Shown here one piece after another: positions 1-13,800 of a stretch of 64,000 nt of DNA. Made by a program: the position numbers and the translations under genes. The stretch lies in assembly GCA_954871525.1 (NCBI GenBank), contig OX940870.1:12059501-12123500 (forward strand). Reading direction: 5' to 3'. Every line of letters starts with the position of its first letter. Position 1 is the stretch's first letter. Below the pieces are notes generated by a model. It made no database searches and had not been told where the DNA came from. It saw only the letters and a list, made by a program, of their open reading frames with translations. This stretch comes from Parietaria judaica (Eukaryota > Streptophyta > Magnoliopsida > Rosales > Urticaceae).

Positions 1-1
1 A

Positions 2-320
2 GACTATGCTATATGTCGGGATTTTCGATGACGGAAATAGAAACCAATCAGCCTGACTCTATATTGGGAATGAACAATAATAAAAACACGGATCATCCTG
101 TATCTATGTTGAGGATATACTAATCATCCTGACTCTATTCTAAGGATGTATGTTGATTTAAACGGAAAGACTGCGACCGGAAATACGATAATGCATATCA
201 GAGACTAACTAATCCTGATTGAATGTCCAGAATATAAATGACAAAAATACGAATATGATGATAAAATATGGATATATTTTTTTGACTCTATGTTAGGGCT
301 ATAAAATTATTGAAAATGCG
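2..320 (+). repeat. Satellite module m1 (first HOR copy)
   Basis: 319-bp monomer, representative of m1 in all copies. It contains the internal motif GACTCTAT or a close variant at about 55, 100, 131 and 284. The first three are followed by TTG(G/A)GGA or CTAAGGATGTA-like text, suggesting that the monomer grew from shorter units of about 30 bp. Confidence 0.85.
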
Positions 321-633
321 GACTGTGCTACGTGTCGATATTGTCAAAGACGGAAATAAAAACCAAGCATACAGACTCTATCTTGAGAATAAACAATAAT
401 AAAAACACATATAAACCCGACTCTATATTGAGGATGTACGAATCAGCCCGACTCTATTCTAAGTATGTATGTTGATTCAAACGGAAAGACCGCGACTCAA
501 AATACGATAATGCATATCAGATATCAATTAATCTCGATTGAATGTCAGAATATAGATAACAAAAATACAAATGTGTAATGATGGATAGGTTTTTCTGACT
601 TTATGTTGGGGCTATACAATTATTGAAAACACA
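321..633 (+). repeat. Satellite module m2 (first HOR copy)
   Basis: 313-bp monomer beginning GACTGTGCTACGTGTCG. Its diagnostic features are the sequence ACACATATAAACCCG and a shortened tail lacking the ATAAAAATATG block present in the other modules. Confidence 0.85.
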
Positions 634-951
634 GACTCTGCTATATGTCGAGATTGTCAATGAGGGAAATATAAACCAATCAGCAAGACCCTATCTTGGG
701 AATGAACGATAAAGAAAATACAAATCAGCCCGATTCCATGTTGAAGATGTGCGAACCAGCCTTATTATATTCTAAGGGTGTACATTGATACAAACAGAAA
801 GACCGCAACCCCATATACCATAATGCATATCACAGACAAAGTAATCCTGATTGAATTTTGAGAATATAGATGACGAAAATACAAATGTGATGATTAAAAT
901 ATGGAAAGTTTTTATTGACTATATTAGGGCTATACAATTATTGAAAAATCA
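634..951 (+). repeat. Satellite module m3 (first HOR copy)
   Basis: 318-bp monomer beginning GACTCTGCTATATGTCGAG. It is recognised in every HOR copy by AATGAGGGAAATATAAA and by CCTTATTATATTCTAAGG. Confidence 0.85.
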
Positions 952-1546
952 GACTGTGCTAAATGTCGAACTTGTCAAAGACGGAAATAGAAACCAATCA
1001 GCCAGACTCTATCTTGGGAATAAACAATGATAAAAACATGGATCAACCCTACTCTATGTTGAGGTTGTACGAATCAGCCCGACTCTATTCGAAGGATGTA
1101 CGTTGATGCAAACGAAAAGACCGCGACCCCAAATACGATAATGCATATAAGAGACCAAATACTCCCGATTGAATGTCGAGAATATAAATGACAAAAATAC
1201 GAATGTGTCATATCAGAGATCAAGTAATCCCGATTGAATGTCGAGAATATATATCACGAAAATACGAATGTGATAAAAATGTCGAGAATATATATCACAC
1301 TAAACCCGTGAGGAAGTAATACGACCCATGAACCGAAAGATGGTGATACAACTCGTGACCTGAAAGATAATGTTTGACATGTGACTCGGAAGACCGCGAC
1401 CTGAAATAAGATAATGCATATCAGAGACCAAGTAATCCCGATTGAATGTCGAGAAAATAGATAACAAAAATACAAATGTGTGATGACAAAAATATGGATA
1501 GATTTTTTTGACTCTATGTTGGGGCTTTACAATTGTTGAAAAAACG
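952..1546 (+). repeat. Satellite composite module m4 (first HOR copy)
   Basis: 595-bp composite. It starts as an ordinary monomer (GACTGTGCTA) and then repeats part of its own tail twice (blocks containing ATTGAATGTCGAGAATAT at about 1170, 1230 and 1280). It then carries a segment unlike the monomer (1299-1391) and rejoins monomer sequence at GACCGCGACC. This is the module that makes the HOR more than a simple five-mer. Confidence 0.8.
1299..1391 (+). repeat. Non-monomer segment inside m4
   Basis: 93-bp segment starting CACTAAACCCGTGAGG here (CCCTAAACCCGTAAGG in other copies, for example near 5048, 8800, 16297 and 56802) and ending just before GACCGCGACC. It has no match to the other monomer modules that I can see. 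The same text begins array 2 at about 54,205, directly after telomere-like repeats. Confidence 0.75.
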
Positions 1547-1874
1547 GACAGTGCTATATTTCGAGATTGAAAATCGGAATGACGGAAATAAAAACCAATC
1601 AACCAAGCTCTATCTTGGGAATAAACAATAATAAAGCACGGACCAACACGACTCTATCTTGAGGATGTACGAATCAGCCTGACTCTATTATAAGAATGTA
1701 CGTTGATACAAACAGAAAGATTGCGACCCCAAGTACGATAATGCATATCAGTGATCAACTGATCCCGATTGAATGTCGCGAATATAGATGACGCAAATAC
1801 GAATGTGATGATAAAAATATGGATATATATTTTTTGACTTTATGTGATGGGGATATACAATTATTGAAAAAAAA
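1547..1874 (+). repeat. Satellite module m5 (first HOR copy)
   Basis: 328-bp monomer beginning GACAGTGCTATATTTCGAG. It is recognised by a short internal AGATTGAAAAT addition and by TATTATAAGAATGTACG. Confidence 0.85.
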
Positions 1875-4800
1875 GACTATGCTATATGTCGGGATTTTCG
1901 ATGACGGAAATAGAAACCAATCAGCCTGACTCTATTTTGGGAATGAACAATAATAAAAACACGGATCATCCAATATCTATGTTGAGGATATACTAATCAT
2001 CCTGACTCTATTCTAAGGATGTATGTTGATTTTTAAACGGAAAGGCTGCGACCAGAAATACGATAATGCATATCAGAGACTAACTAATCCTTATTGAATG
2101 TCGAGAATATAAATGACAAAAATACGAATATGATGATAAAATATGGATATATTTTTTTGACTCTATGTTAGGGCTATAAAATTATTGAAAATGCGGACTG
2201 TGCTACGTGTCGATATTGTCAAAGACGGAAATAAAAACCAAGCATACAAACTCTATCTTGAGAATAAACAATAATAAAAACACATATAAACCCGACTCTA
2301 TATTGAGGATGTACGAATCAGCCCGACTCTATTTAAGTATGTACGTTAATTCGAACGGAAAGACCGCGACTCAAAATACGATAATGCATATCAGATATCA
2401 ATTAATCTCGATTGAATGTCAGAATATAGATAACAAAAATACAAATGTGTAATGATGGATAGGTTTTTCTGACTTTATGTTGGGGCTATACAATTATTGA
2501 AAACACAGACTCTGCTATATGTCGAGATTGTCAATGAGGGAAATATAAACCAATCAGCAAGACCCTATCTTGGGAATGAACGATAAAGAAAATACAAATC
2601 AGCCCGATTCCATGTTGAAGATGTGCGAACCAGCCTTATTATATTCTAAGGGTGTACATTGATACAAACAGAAAGACCGCAACCCCATATACCATAATGC
2701 ATATCACAGACAAAGTAATCCTGATTGAATTTTGAGAATATAGATGACGAAAATACAAATGTGATGATTAAAATATGGAAAGTTTTTATTGACTATATTA
2801 GGGCTATACAATTATTGAAAAATCAGACTGTGCTAAATGTCGAACTTGTCAAAGACGGAAATAGAAACCAATCAGCCAGACTCTATCTTGGGAATAAACA
2901 ATGATAAAAACATGGATCAACCCTACTCTATGTTGAGGTTGTACGAATCAGCCCGACTCTATTCTAAGGATGTACGTTGATGCAAACGAAAAGACCGCGA
3001 CCCCAAATACGATAATGCATATAAGAGACCAAATACTCCCGATTGAATGTCGAGAATATAAATGACAAAAATACGAATGTGTCATATCAGAGATCAAGTA
3101 ATCCCGATTGAATGTCGAGAATATATATCACGAAAATACGAATGTGATAAAAATGTCGAGAATATATATCACACTAAACCCGTGAGGAAGTAATACGACC
3201 CATGAACCGAAAGATGGTGATACAACTCGTGACCTGAAAGATAATGTTTGACATGTGACTCGGAAGACCGCGACCTGAAATAAGATAATGCATATCAGAG
3301 ACCAAGTAATCCCGATTGAATGTCGAGAAAATAGATAACAAAAATACAAATGTGTGATGATAAAAATATGGATAGATTTTTTTGACTCTATGTTGGGGCT
3401 TTACAATTGTTGAAAAAACGGACAGTGCTATATTTCGAGATTGAAAATCGGAATGACGGAAATAAAAACCAATCAACCAAGCTCTATCTTGGGAATAAAC
3501 AATAATAAAGCACGGACCAACACGACTCTATCTTGAGGATGTACGAATCAGCCTGACTCTATTATAAGAATGTACGTTGATACAAACAGAAAGATTGCGA
3601 CCCCAAGTACGATAATGCATATCAGTGATCAACTGATCCCGATTGAATGTCGCGAATATAGATGACGCAAATACGAATGTGATGATAAAAATATGGATAT
3701 ATATTTTTTGACTTTATGTGATGGGGATATACAATTATTGAAAAAAAAGACTATGCTATATGTCGGGATTTTCGATGACGGAAATAGAAACCAATCAGCC
3801 TGACTCTATTTTGGGAATGAACAATAATAAAAACACGGATCATCCAATATCTATGTTGAGGATATACTAATCATCCTGACTCTATTCTAAGGATGTATGT
3901 TGATTTTTAAACGGAAAGGCTGCGACCAGAAATACGATAATGCATATCAGAGACTAACTAATCCTTATTGAATGTCGAGAATATAAATGACAAAAATACG
4001 AATATGATGATAAAATATGGATATATTTTTTTGACTCTATGTTAGGGCTATAAAATTATTGAAAATGCGGACTGTGCTACGTGTCGATATTGTCAAAGAC
4101 GGAAATAAAAACCAAGCATACAAACTCTATCTTGAGAATAAACAATAATAAAAACACATATAAACCCGACTCTATATTGAGGATGTACGAATCAGCCCGA
4201 CTCTATTTAAGTATGTACGTTAATTCGAACGGAAAGACCGCGACTCAAAATACGATAATGCATATCAGATATCAATTAATCTCGATTGAATGTCAGAATA
4301 TAGATAACAAAAATACAAATGTGTAATGATGGATAGGTTTTTCTGACTTTATGTTGGGGCTATACAATTATTGAAAACACAGACTCTGCTATATGTCGAG
4401 ATTGTCAATGAGGGAAATATAAACCAATCAGCAAGACCCTATCTTGGGAATGAACGATAAAGAAAATACAAATCAGCCCGATTCCATGTTGAAGATGTGC
4501 GAACCAGCCTTATTATATTCTAAGGGTGTACATTGATACAAACAGAAAGACCGCAACCCCATATACCATAATGCATATCACAGACAAAGTAATCCTGATT
4601 GAATTTTGAGAATATAGATGACGAAAATACAAATGTGATGATTAAAATATGGAAAGTTTTTATTGACTATATTAGGGCTATACAATTATTGAAAAATCAG
4701 ACTGTGCTAAATGTCGAACTTGTCAAAGACGGAAATAGAAACCAATCAGCCAGACTCTATCTTGGGAATAAACAATGATAAAAACATGGATCAACCCTAC

Positions 4801-7800
4801 TCTATGTTGAGGTTGTACGAATAAGCCCGACTCTATTCTAAGGATGTACGTTGATGCAAACGAAAAGACCGCGACCCCAAATACGATAATGCATATAAGA
4901 GACCAAATACTCCCGATTGAATGTCGAGAATATAGATGACAAAAATACGAATGTGTCATATCAGAGATCAAGTAATCCCGATTGAATGTCGAGAATATAT
5001 ATCACGAAAATACGAATGTGTGATAAAAATGTCGAGAATATATATCACCCTAAACCCGTAAGGAAGTAATACGACCCATGAACCGAAAGATGGTGATACA
5101 ACTCGTGACCTGAAAGATAATGATTGACATGTGACTCGGAAGACAGCGACCTGAAATAAGATAATCCATATCAGAGACCAAGTAATCCCGATTGAATGTC
5201 GAGAAAATAGATAACAAAAATACAAATGTGTGATGATAAAAATATGGATAGATTTTTTTGACTCTATGTTGGGGCTTTACAATTATTGAAAAAACGGACA
5301 GTGCTATATTTCGAGATTGAAAATCTGAATGACGGAAATAAAAACCAATCAACCAGGCTCTATCTTGGGAATAAACAATAATAAAGCACGGACCAACATG
5401 ACTCTATGTTGAGGATGTACGAATCAGCCTGACTCTATTATAAGAATGTACGTTGATACAAACAGAAAGATTGCGACCCCAAATACGATAATGCATATCA
5501 GAGATCAAGTGATCCCGATTGAATGTCGCGAATATAGATGACGAAAATACGAATGTGATGATAAAAATATGGATATATATTTTTCTACTTTTTGTGTTGG
5601 GGCTATACAATTATTCAAAAAAGAGACTATGCTATATGTCGGGATTTTCGACGACGGAAATAGAAACCAATCAGCCTGACTCTATATTGGGAATGAACAA
5701 TAATAAGAACACGGATCATCCTATATCTATGTTGAGTATATACTAATCATCCTGACTCTATTCTAAGGATGTATGTTGATTTAAACGGAAAGACTTCGAC
5801 CGGAAATACGATAATGCATATCAGAGACTAACTAATCCTGATTGAATGTCGAGAATATAAATGACAAAAATACGAATATGATGATAAAATATGGATATAT
5901 TTTTTTGACTCTATTTTAGGGCTATAAAATTATTGAAAATGCGGACTGTGCTACGTGTCGGTATTGTCAAAGACGGAAATACAAACCAATCATACAGACT
6001 CTATCTTGAGAATAAACAATAATAAAAACACATATACACCCGACTCTATATTGAGGATGTACGAATCAGCCCGACTCTATTCTAAGTATGTATGTTGATT
6101 CGAACGGAAAGACCGCGACTCAAAATACGATAATGCATATCAGATATCAATTAATCTCGATTAAATGTCAGAATATAGATAACAAAAATACAAATGTGTA
6201 ATGATGGATAGGTTTTTCTGACTTTATGTTGGGGCTATAAAATTATTGATAACACAGACTATGCAATATGTCGAGATTGTCAATGAGGGAAATATAAACC
6301 AATCAGCAAGACCCTATCTTGGGAATGAACGATAAAGAAAATACAAATCAGCCCGATTCCCTGTTGAAGATGTGCGAACCAGCCTTATTATATTCTAAGG
6401 GTGTACATTGATACAAACAGAAAGACCGCAACCCCATATTCCATAATGCATATCACAGACAAAGTAATCCTGATTGAATTTTGAGCATATAAATGACGAA
6501 AATACAAATGTGATGATTAAAATATGGAAAGTTTTTATTGACTATATTAGGGCTATACAATTATTGAAAAATCAGATTGTGTTATATGTCGAACTTGTCA
6601 AAGACGGAAATAGAAACCAATCAGCCAGACTCTATCTTGGGAATAAACAATGATAAAATAATGGATCAACCCTACTCTATGTTGAGGTTGTACGAATCAG
6701 CCCGACTCTATTCTAAGGATGTACGTTGATGCAAACGAAAAGACCGCGACCCCAAATACGATAATGCATATAAGAGACCAAATACTCCCGATTGAATGTC
6801 GAGAATATAGATGACAAAAATACGAATGTGTCATATCAGAGATCAAGTAATCCCGATTGAATGTCGAGAATATATATCACGAAAATACGAATGTGTGATA
6901 AAAATGTCGAGAATATATATCACACTAAACCCGTGAGGAAGTAATACGACCCATGAACCGAAAGATAGTGATACAACTCGTGACCTGAAAGATAATGTTT
7001 GACATGTGACTCGGAAGACCGCGACCTGAAATAAGATAATGCATATCAGAGACCAAGTAATCCCGATTGAATGTCGAGAAAATAGATAACAAAAATACAA
7101 ATGTGTGATGAAAAAAATATGGATAGATTTTTTTGACTCTATGTTGGGGCTTTACAATTGTTGAAAAAACGGACAGTGCTATATTTCGAGATTGAAAATC
7201 GGAATGACGGAAATAAAAACCAATCAACCAAGCTCTATCTTGGGAATAAACAATAATAAAGCACGGACCAACACGACTCTATCTTGAGGATGTACGAATC
7301 AGCCTGACTCTATTATAAGAATGTACGTTGATACAAACAGAAAGATTGCGACCCCAAGTACGATAATGCATATCAGTGATCAACTGATCCCGATTGAATG
7401 TCGCGAATATAGATGACGCAAATACGAATGTGATGATAAAAATATGGATATATATTTTTTGACTTTATGTGATGGGGATATACAATTATTGAAAAAAAAG
7501 ACTATGCTATATGTCGGGATTTTCGATGACGGATATAGAAACCAATCAGCCTGACTCTATTTTGGGAATGAACAATAATAAAAACACGGATCATCCAATA
7601 TTTATGTTGAGGATATACTAATCATCCTGACTCTATTCTAAGGATGTATGTTGATTTTTAAACGGAAAGGCTGCGACCAGAAATACGATAATGCATATCA
7701 GAGACTAACTAATCCTTATTGAATGTCGAGAATATAAATGACAAAAATACGAATATGATGATAAAATATGGATATATTTTTTTGACTCTATGTTAGGGCT

Positions 7801-10800
7801 ATAAAATTATTGAAAATGCGGACTGTGCTACGTGTCGATATTGTCAAAGACGGAAATAAAAACCAAGCATACAAACTCTATCTTGAGAATAAACAATAAT
7901 AAAAACACATATAAACCCGACTCTATATTGAGGATGTACGAATCAGCCCGACTCTATTTAAGTATGTACGTTAATTCGAACGGAAAGACCGCGACTCAAA
8001 ATACGATAATGCATATCAGATATCAATTAATCTCGATTGAATGTCAGAATATAGATAACAAAAATACAAATGTGTAATGATGGATAGGTTTTTCTGACTT
8101 TATGTTGGGGCTATACAATTATTGAAAACACAGACTCTGCTATATGTCGAGATTGTCAATGAGGGAAATATAAACCAATCAGCAAGACCCTATCTTGGGA
8201 ATGAACGATAAAGAAAATACAAATCAGCCCGATTCCATGTTGAAGATGTGCGAACCAGCCTTATTATATTCTAAGGGTGTACATTGATACAAACAGAAAG
8301 ACCGCAACCCCATATACCATAATGCATATCACAGACAAAGTAATCCTGATTGAATTTTGAGAATATAGATGACGAAAATACAAATGTGATGATTAAAATA
8401 TGGAAAGTTTTTATTGACTCTATTAGGGCTATACAATTATTGAAAAATCAGACTGTGCTAAATGTCGAACTTGTCAAAGACGGAAATAGAAACCAATCAG
8501 CCAGACTCTATCTTGGGAATAAACAATGATAAAAACATGGATCAACCCTACTCTATGTTGAGGTTGTACGAATCAGCCCGACTCTATTCTAAGGATGTAC
8601 GTTGATGCAAACGAAAAGACCGCGACCCCAAATACAATAATGCATATAAGAGACCAAATACTCCCGATTGAATGTCGAGAATATAGATGACAAAAATACG
8701 AATGTGTCATATCAGAGATCAAGTAATCCCGATTGAATGTCGAGAATATATATCACGAAAATACGAATGTGTGATAAAAATGTCGAGAATATATATCACC
8801 CTAAACCCGTAAGGAAGTAATACGACCCATGAACCGAAAGATGGTGATACAACTCGTGACCTGAAAGATAATGATTGACATGTGACTCGGAAGACAGCGA
8901 CCTGAAATAAGATAATCCATATCAGAGACCAAGTAATCCCGATTGAATGTCGAGAAAATAGATAACAAAAATACAAATGTGTGATGATAAAAATATGGAT
9001 AGATTTTTTTGACTCTATGTTGGGGCTTTACAATTATTGAAAAAACGGACAGTGCTATATTTCGAGATTGAAAATCTGAATGACGGAAATAAAAACCAAT
9101 CAACCAGGCTCTATCTTGGGAATAAACAATAATAAAGCACGGACCAACATGACTCTATGTTGAGGATGTACGAATCAGCCTGACTCTATTATAAGAATGT
9201 ACGTTGGTACAAACAGAAAGATTGCGACCCCAAATACGATAATGCATATCAGAGATCAAGTGATCCCGATTGAATGTCGCGAATATAGATGACGAAAATA
9301 CGAATGTGATGATAAAAATATGGATATATATTTTTCTACTTTTTGTGTTGGGGCTATACAATTATTCAAAAAAGAGACTATGCTATATGTCGGGATTTTC
9401 GACGACGGAAATAGAAACCAATCAGCCTGACTCTATATTGGGAATGAACAATAATAAGAACACGGATCATCCTATATCTATGTTGAGTATATACTAATCA
9501 TCCTGACTCTATTCTAAGGATGTATGTTGATTTAAACGGAAAGACTTCGACCGGAAATACGATAATGCATATCAGAGACTAACTAATCCTGATTGAATGT
9601 CGAGAATATAAATGACAAAAATACGAATATGATGATAAAATATGGATATATTTTTTTGACTCTATTTTAGGGCTATAAAATTATTGAAAATGCGGACTGT
9701 GCTACGTGTCGGTATTGTCAAAGACGGAAATACAAACCAATCATACAGACTCTATCTTGAGAATAAACAATAATAAAAACACATATACACCCGACTCTAT
9801 ATTGAGGATGTACGAATCAGCCCGACTCTATTCTAAGTATGTATGTTGATTCGAACGGAAAGACCGCGACTCAAAATACGATAATGCATATCAGATATCA
9901 ATTAATCTCGATTAAATGTCAGAATATAGATAACAAAAATACAAATGTGTAATGATGGATAGGTTTTTCTGACTTTATGTTGGGGCTATAAAATTATTGA
10001 TAACACAGACTATGCAATATGTCGAGATTGTCAATGAGGGAAATATAAACCAATCAGCAAGACCCTATCTTGGGAATGAACGATAAAGAAAATACAAATC
10101 AGCCCGATTCCCTGTTGAAGATGTGCGAACCAGCCTTATTATATTCTAAGGGTGTACATTGATACAAACAGAAAGACCGCAACCCCATATTCCATAATGC
10201 ATATCACAGACAAAGTAATCCTGATTGAATTTTGAGCATATAAATGACGAAAATACAAATGTGATGATTAAAATATGGAAAGTTTTTATTGACTATATTA
10301 GGGCTATACAATTATTGAAAAATCAGATTGTGTTATATGTCGAACTTGTCAAAGACGGAAATAGAAACCAATCAGCCAGACTCTATCTTGGGAATAAACA
10401 ATGATAAAATAATGGATCAACCCTACTCTATGTTGAGGTTGTACGAATCAGCCCGACTCTATTCTAAGGATGTACGTTGATGCAAACGAAAAGACCGCGA
10501 CCCCAAATACGATAATGCATATAAGAGACCAAATACTCCCGATTGAATGTCGAGAATATAGATGACAAAAATACGAATGTGTCATATCAGAGATCAAGTA
10601 ATCCCGATTGAATGTCGAGAATATATATCACGAAAATACGAATGTGTGATAAAAATGTCGAGAATATATATCACACTAAACCCGTGAGGAAGTAATACGA
10701 CCCATGAACCGAAAGATAGTGATACAACTCGTGACATGAAAGATAATGTTTGACATGTGACTCGGAAGACCGCGACCTGAAATAAGATAATGCATATCAG

Positions 10801-13800
10801 AGACCAAGTAATCCCGATTGAATGTCGAGAAAATAGATAACAAAAATACAAATGTGTGATGAAAAAAATATGGATAGATTTTTTTGACTCTATGTTGGGG
10901 CTTTACAATTGTTGAAAAAACGGACAGTGCTATATTTCGAGATTGAAAATCGGAATGACGGAAATAAAAACCAATCAACCAAGCTCTATCTTGGGAATAA
11001 ACAATAATAAAGCACGGACCAACACGACTCTATCTTGAGGATGTACGAATCAGCCTGACTCTATTATAAGAATGTACGTTGATACAAACAGAAAGATTGC
11101 GACCCCAAGTACGATAATGCATATCAGAGATCAACTGATCCCGATTGAATGTCGCGAATATAGATGACGCAAATACGAATGTGATGATAAAAATATGGAT
11201 ATATATTTTTTGGCTTTATGTGTTGGGGATATACAATTATTGAAGAAAGAGACTGCTATATGTCGGGATTTTCGATGACGGAAATAGAAACCAATCAGCC
11301 TGACTCTATTTTGGGAATGAACAATAATAAAAACACGGATCATCCAATATCTATGTTGAGGATATACTAATCATCCTGACTCTATTCTAAGGATGTATGT
11401 TGATTTTTAAACGGAAAGACTGCGACCAGAAATACGATAATGCATATCAGAGACTAACTAATCCTGATTGAATGTCGAGAATATAAATGACAAAAATACG
11501 AATATGATGATTAAATATGGATATATTTTTTTGACTCTATGTTAGGGCTATAAAATTATTTAAAATGCGGACTGTGCTATGTGTCGATATTGTCAAAGAC
11601 GGAAATAAAAACCAAGCATACAGACTCTATCTTGAGAATAAACAATAATAAAAACACATATAAACCCGACTCTATATTGAGGATGTACGAATCAGCCCGA
11701 CTCTATTTAAGTATGTACGTTAATTCGAACGGAAAGACCGCGACTCAAAATACGATAATGCATATCAGATATCAATTAATCTCGATTGAATGTCAGAATA
11801 TAGATAACAAAAATACAAATGTGTAATGATGGATAGGTTTTTCTGACTTTATGTTGGGGCTATACAATTATTGATAACACAGACTGTGCTATATGTCGAG
11901 ATTGTCAATGAGGGAAATATAAACCAATCAGCAAGGCCCTATCTTGGGAATGAACGATAAAGAAAATACAAATCAGCCCGATTCCATGTTGAAGATGTGC
12001 GAACCAGCCTTATTATATTCTAAGGGTGTACATTGATACAAACAGAAAGACCGCAACCCCATATACCATAATGCATATCAGAGACAAAGTAATCCTAATT
12101 GAATTTTGAAAATATAGATGACGAAAATACAAATGTTATGATTAAAATATGGAAAGTTTTTATTGACTATATTAGGGCTATACAATTATTGAAAAATCAG
12201 ACTGTGCTATATGTCGAACTTGTCAAAGACGGAAATAGAAACCAATCAGCCAGACTCTATCTTGGGAATAAACAATGATAAAAACATGGATCAACCCTAC
12301 TCTATGTTGAGGTTGTACGAATCAGCCCGACTCTATTCTAAGGATATACGTTGATGCAAACGAAAAGACCGCGACCCCAAATACGATAATGCATATAAGA
12401 GACCAAATACTCCCGATTGAATGTCGAGAATATAGATGACAAAAATACGAATGTGTCATATCAGAGATCAAGTAATCCCGATTGAATGTCGAGAATATAT
12501 ATCACGAAAATACGAATGTGTGATAAAAATGTCGAGAATATATATCACACTAAACCCGTGAGGAAGTAATACGACCCATGAACCGAAAGATGGTGATACA
12601 ACTCGTGACCTGAAAGATAATGATTGACATGTGACTCGGAAGACCGCGACCTGAAATAAGATAATGCATATCAGAGACCAAGTAATCCCGATTGAATGTC
12701 GAGAAAATAGATAACAAAAATACAAATGTGTGATGATAAAAATATGGATAGATTTTTTTGACTCTATGTTGGGGCTTTACAATTATTGAAAAAACGAACA
12801 GTGCTATATTTCGAGATTGAAAATCTGAATGACGGAAATAAAAACCAATCAACTAGGCTCTATCTTGGGAATAAACAAAAATAAAGCACGGACCAACACG
12901 ACTCTATGTTGAGGATGTACGAATCAGCCTGACTCTATTATAAGAATGTACGTTGATACAAACAGAAAGATTGCGACCCCAAGTACGATAATGCATATCA
13001 GAGATCAACTGATCCCGATTGAATGTCGCGAATATAGATGACACAAATACGAATGTGATGATAAAAATATGGATATATATTTTTTGGCTTTATGTGTTGG
13101 GGATATACAATTATTAAAAAAGAGACTGCTATATGTCGGGATTTTCGATGACGGAAATAGAAACCAATCAGCCTGACTCTATTTTGGGAATGAACAATAA
13201 TAAAAACACGGATCATCCAATATCTATGTTGAGGATATACTAATCATCCTGACTCTATTCTAAGGATGTATGTTGATTTTTAAACGGAAAGACTGCGACC
13301 AGAAATACGATAATGCATATCAGAGACTAACTAATCCTGATTGAATGTCGAGAATATAAATGACAAAAATACGAATATGATGATAAAATATGGATATATT
13401 TTTTTGACTCTATGTTAGGGCTATAAAATTATTTAAAATGCGGACTGTGCTACGTGTCGATATTGTCAAAGACGGAAATAAAAACCAAGCATACAGACTC
13501 TATCTTGAGAATAAACAATAATAAAAACACATATAAACCCGACTCTATATTGAGGATGTAAGAATCAGCCCGACTCTATTTAAGTATGTACGTTAATTCG
13601 AACGGAAAGACCGCGACTCAAAATACGATAATGCATATCAGATATCAATTAGTCTCGATTGAATGTCAGAATATAGATAACAAAAATACAAATGTGTAAT
13701 GATGGATAGGTTTTTCTGACTTTATGTTGGGGCTATACAATTATTGATAACACAGACTGTGCTATATGTCGAGATTGTCAATGAGGGAAATATAAACCAA

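Noticed and set aside
1254..1602. Recurrent 73-100 codon frames in the satellite (also the 75-85 codon plus-strand frames), repeated in nearly every HOR copy
   Set aside because: They recur only because the DNA repeats. They overlap on both strands, have low-complexity composition and no domain, and break in diverged units.
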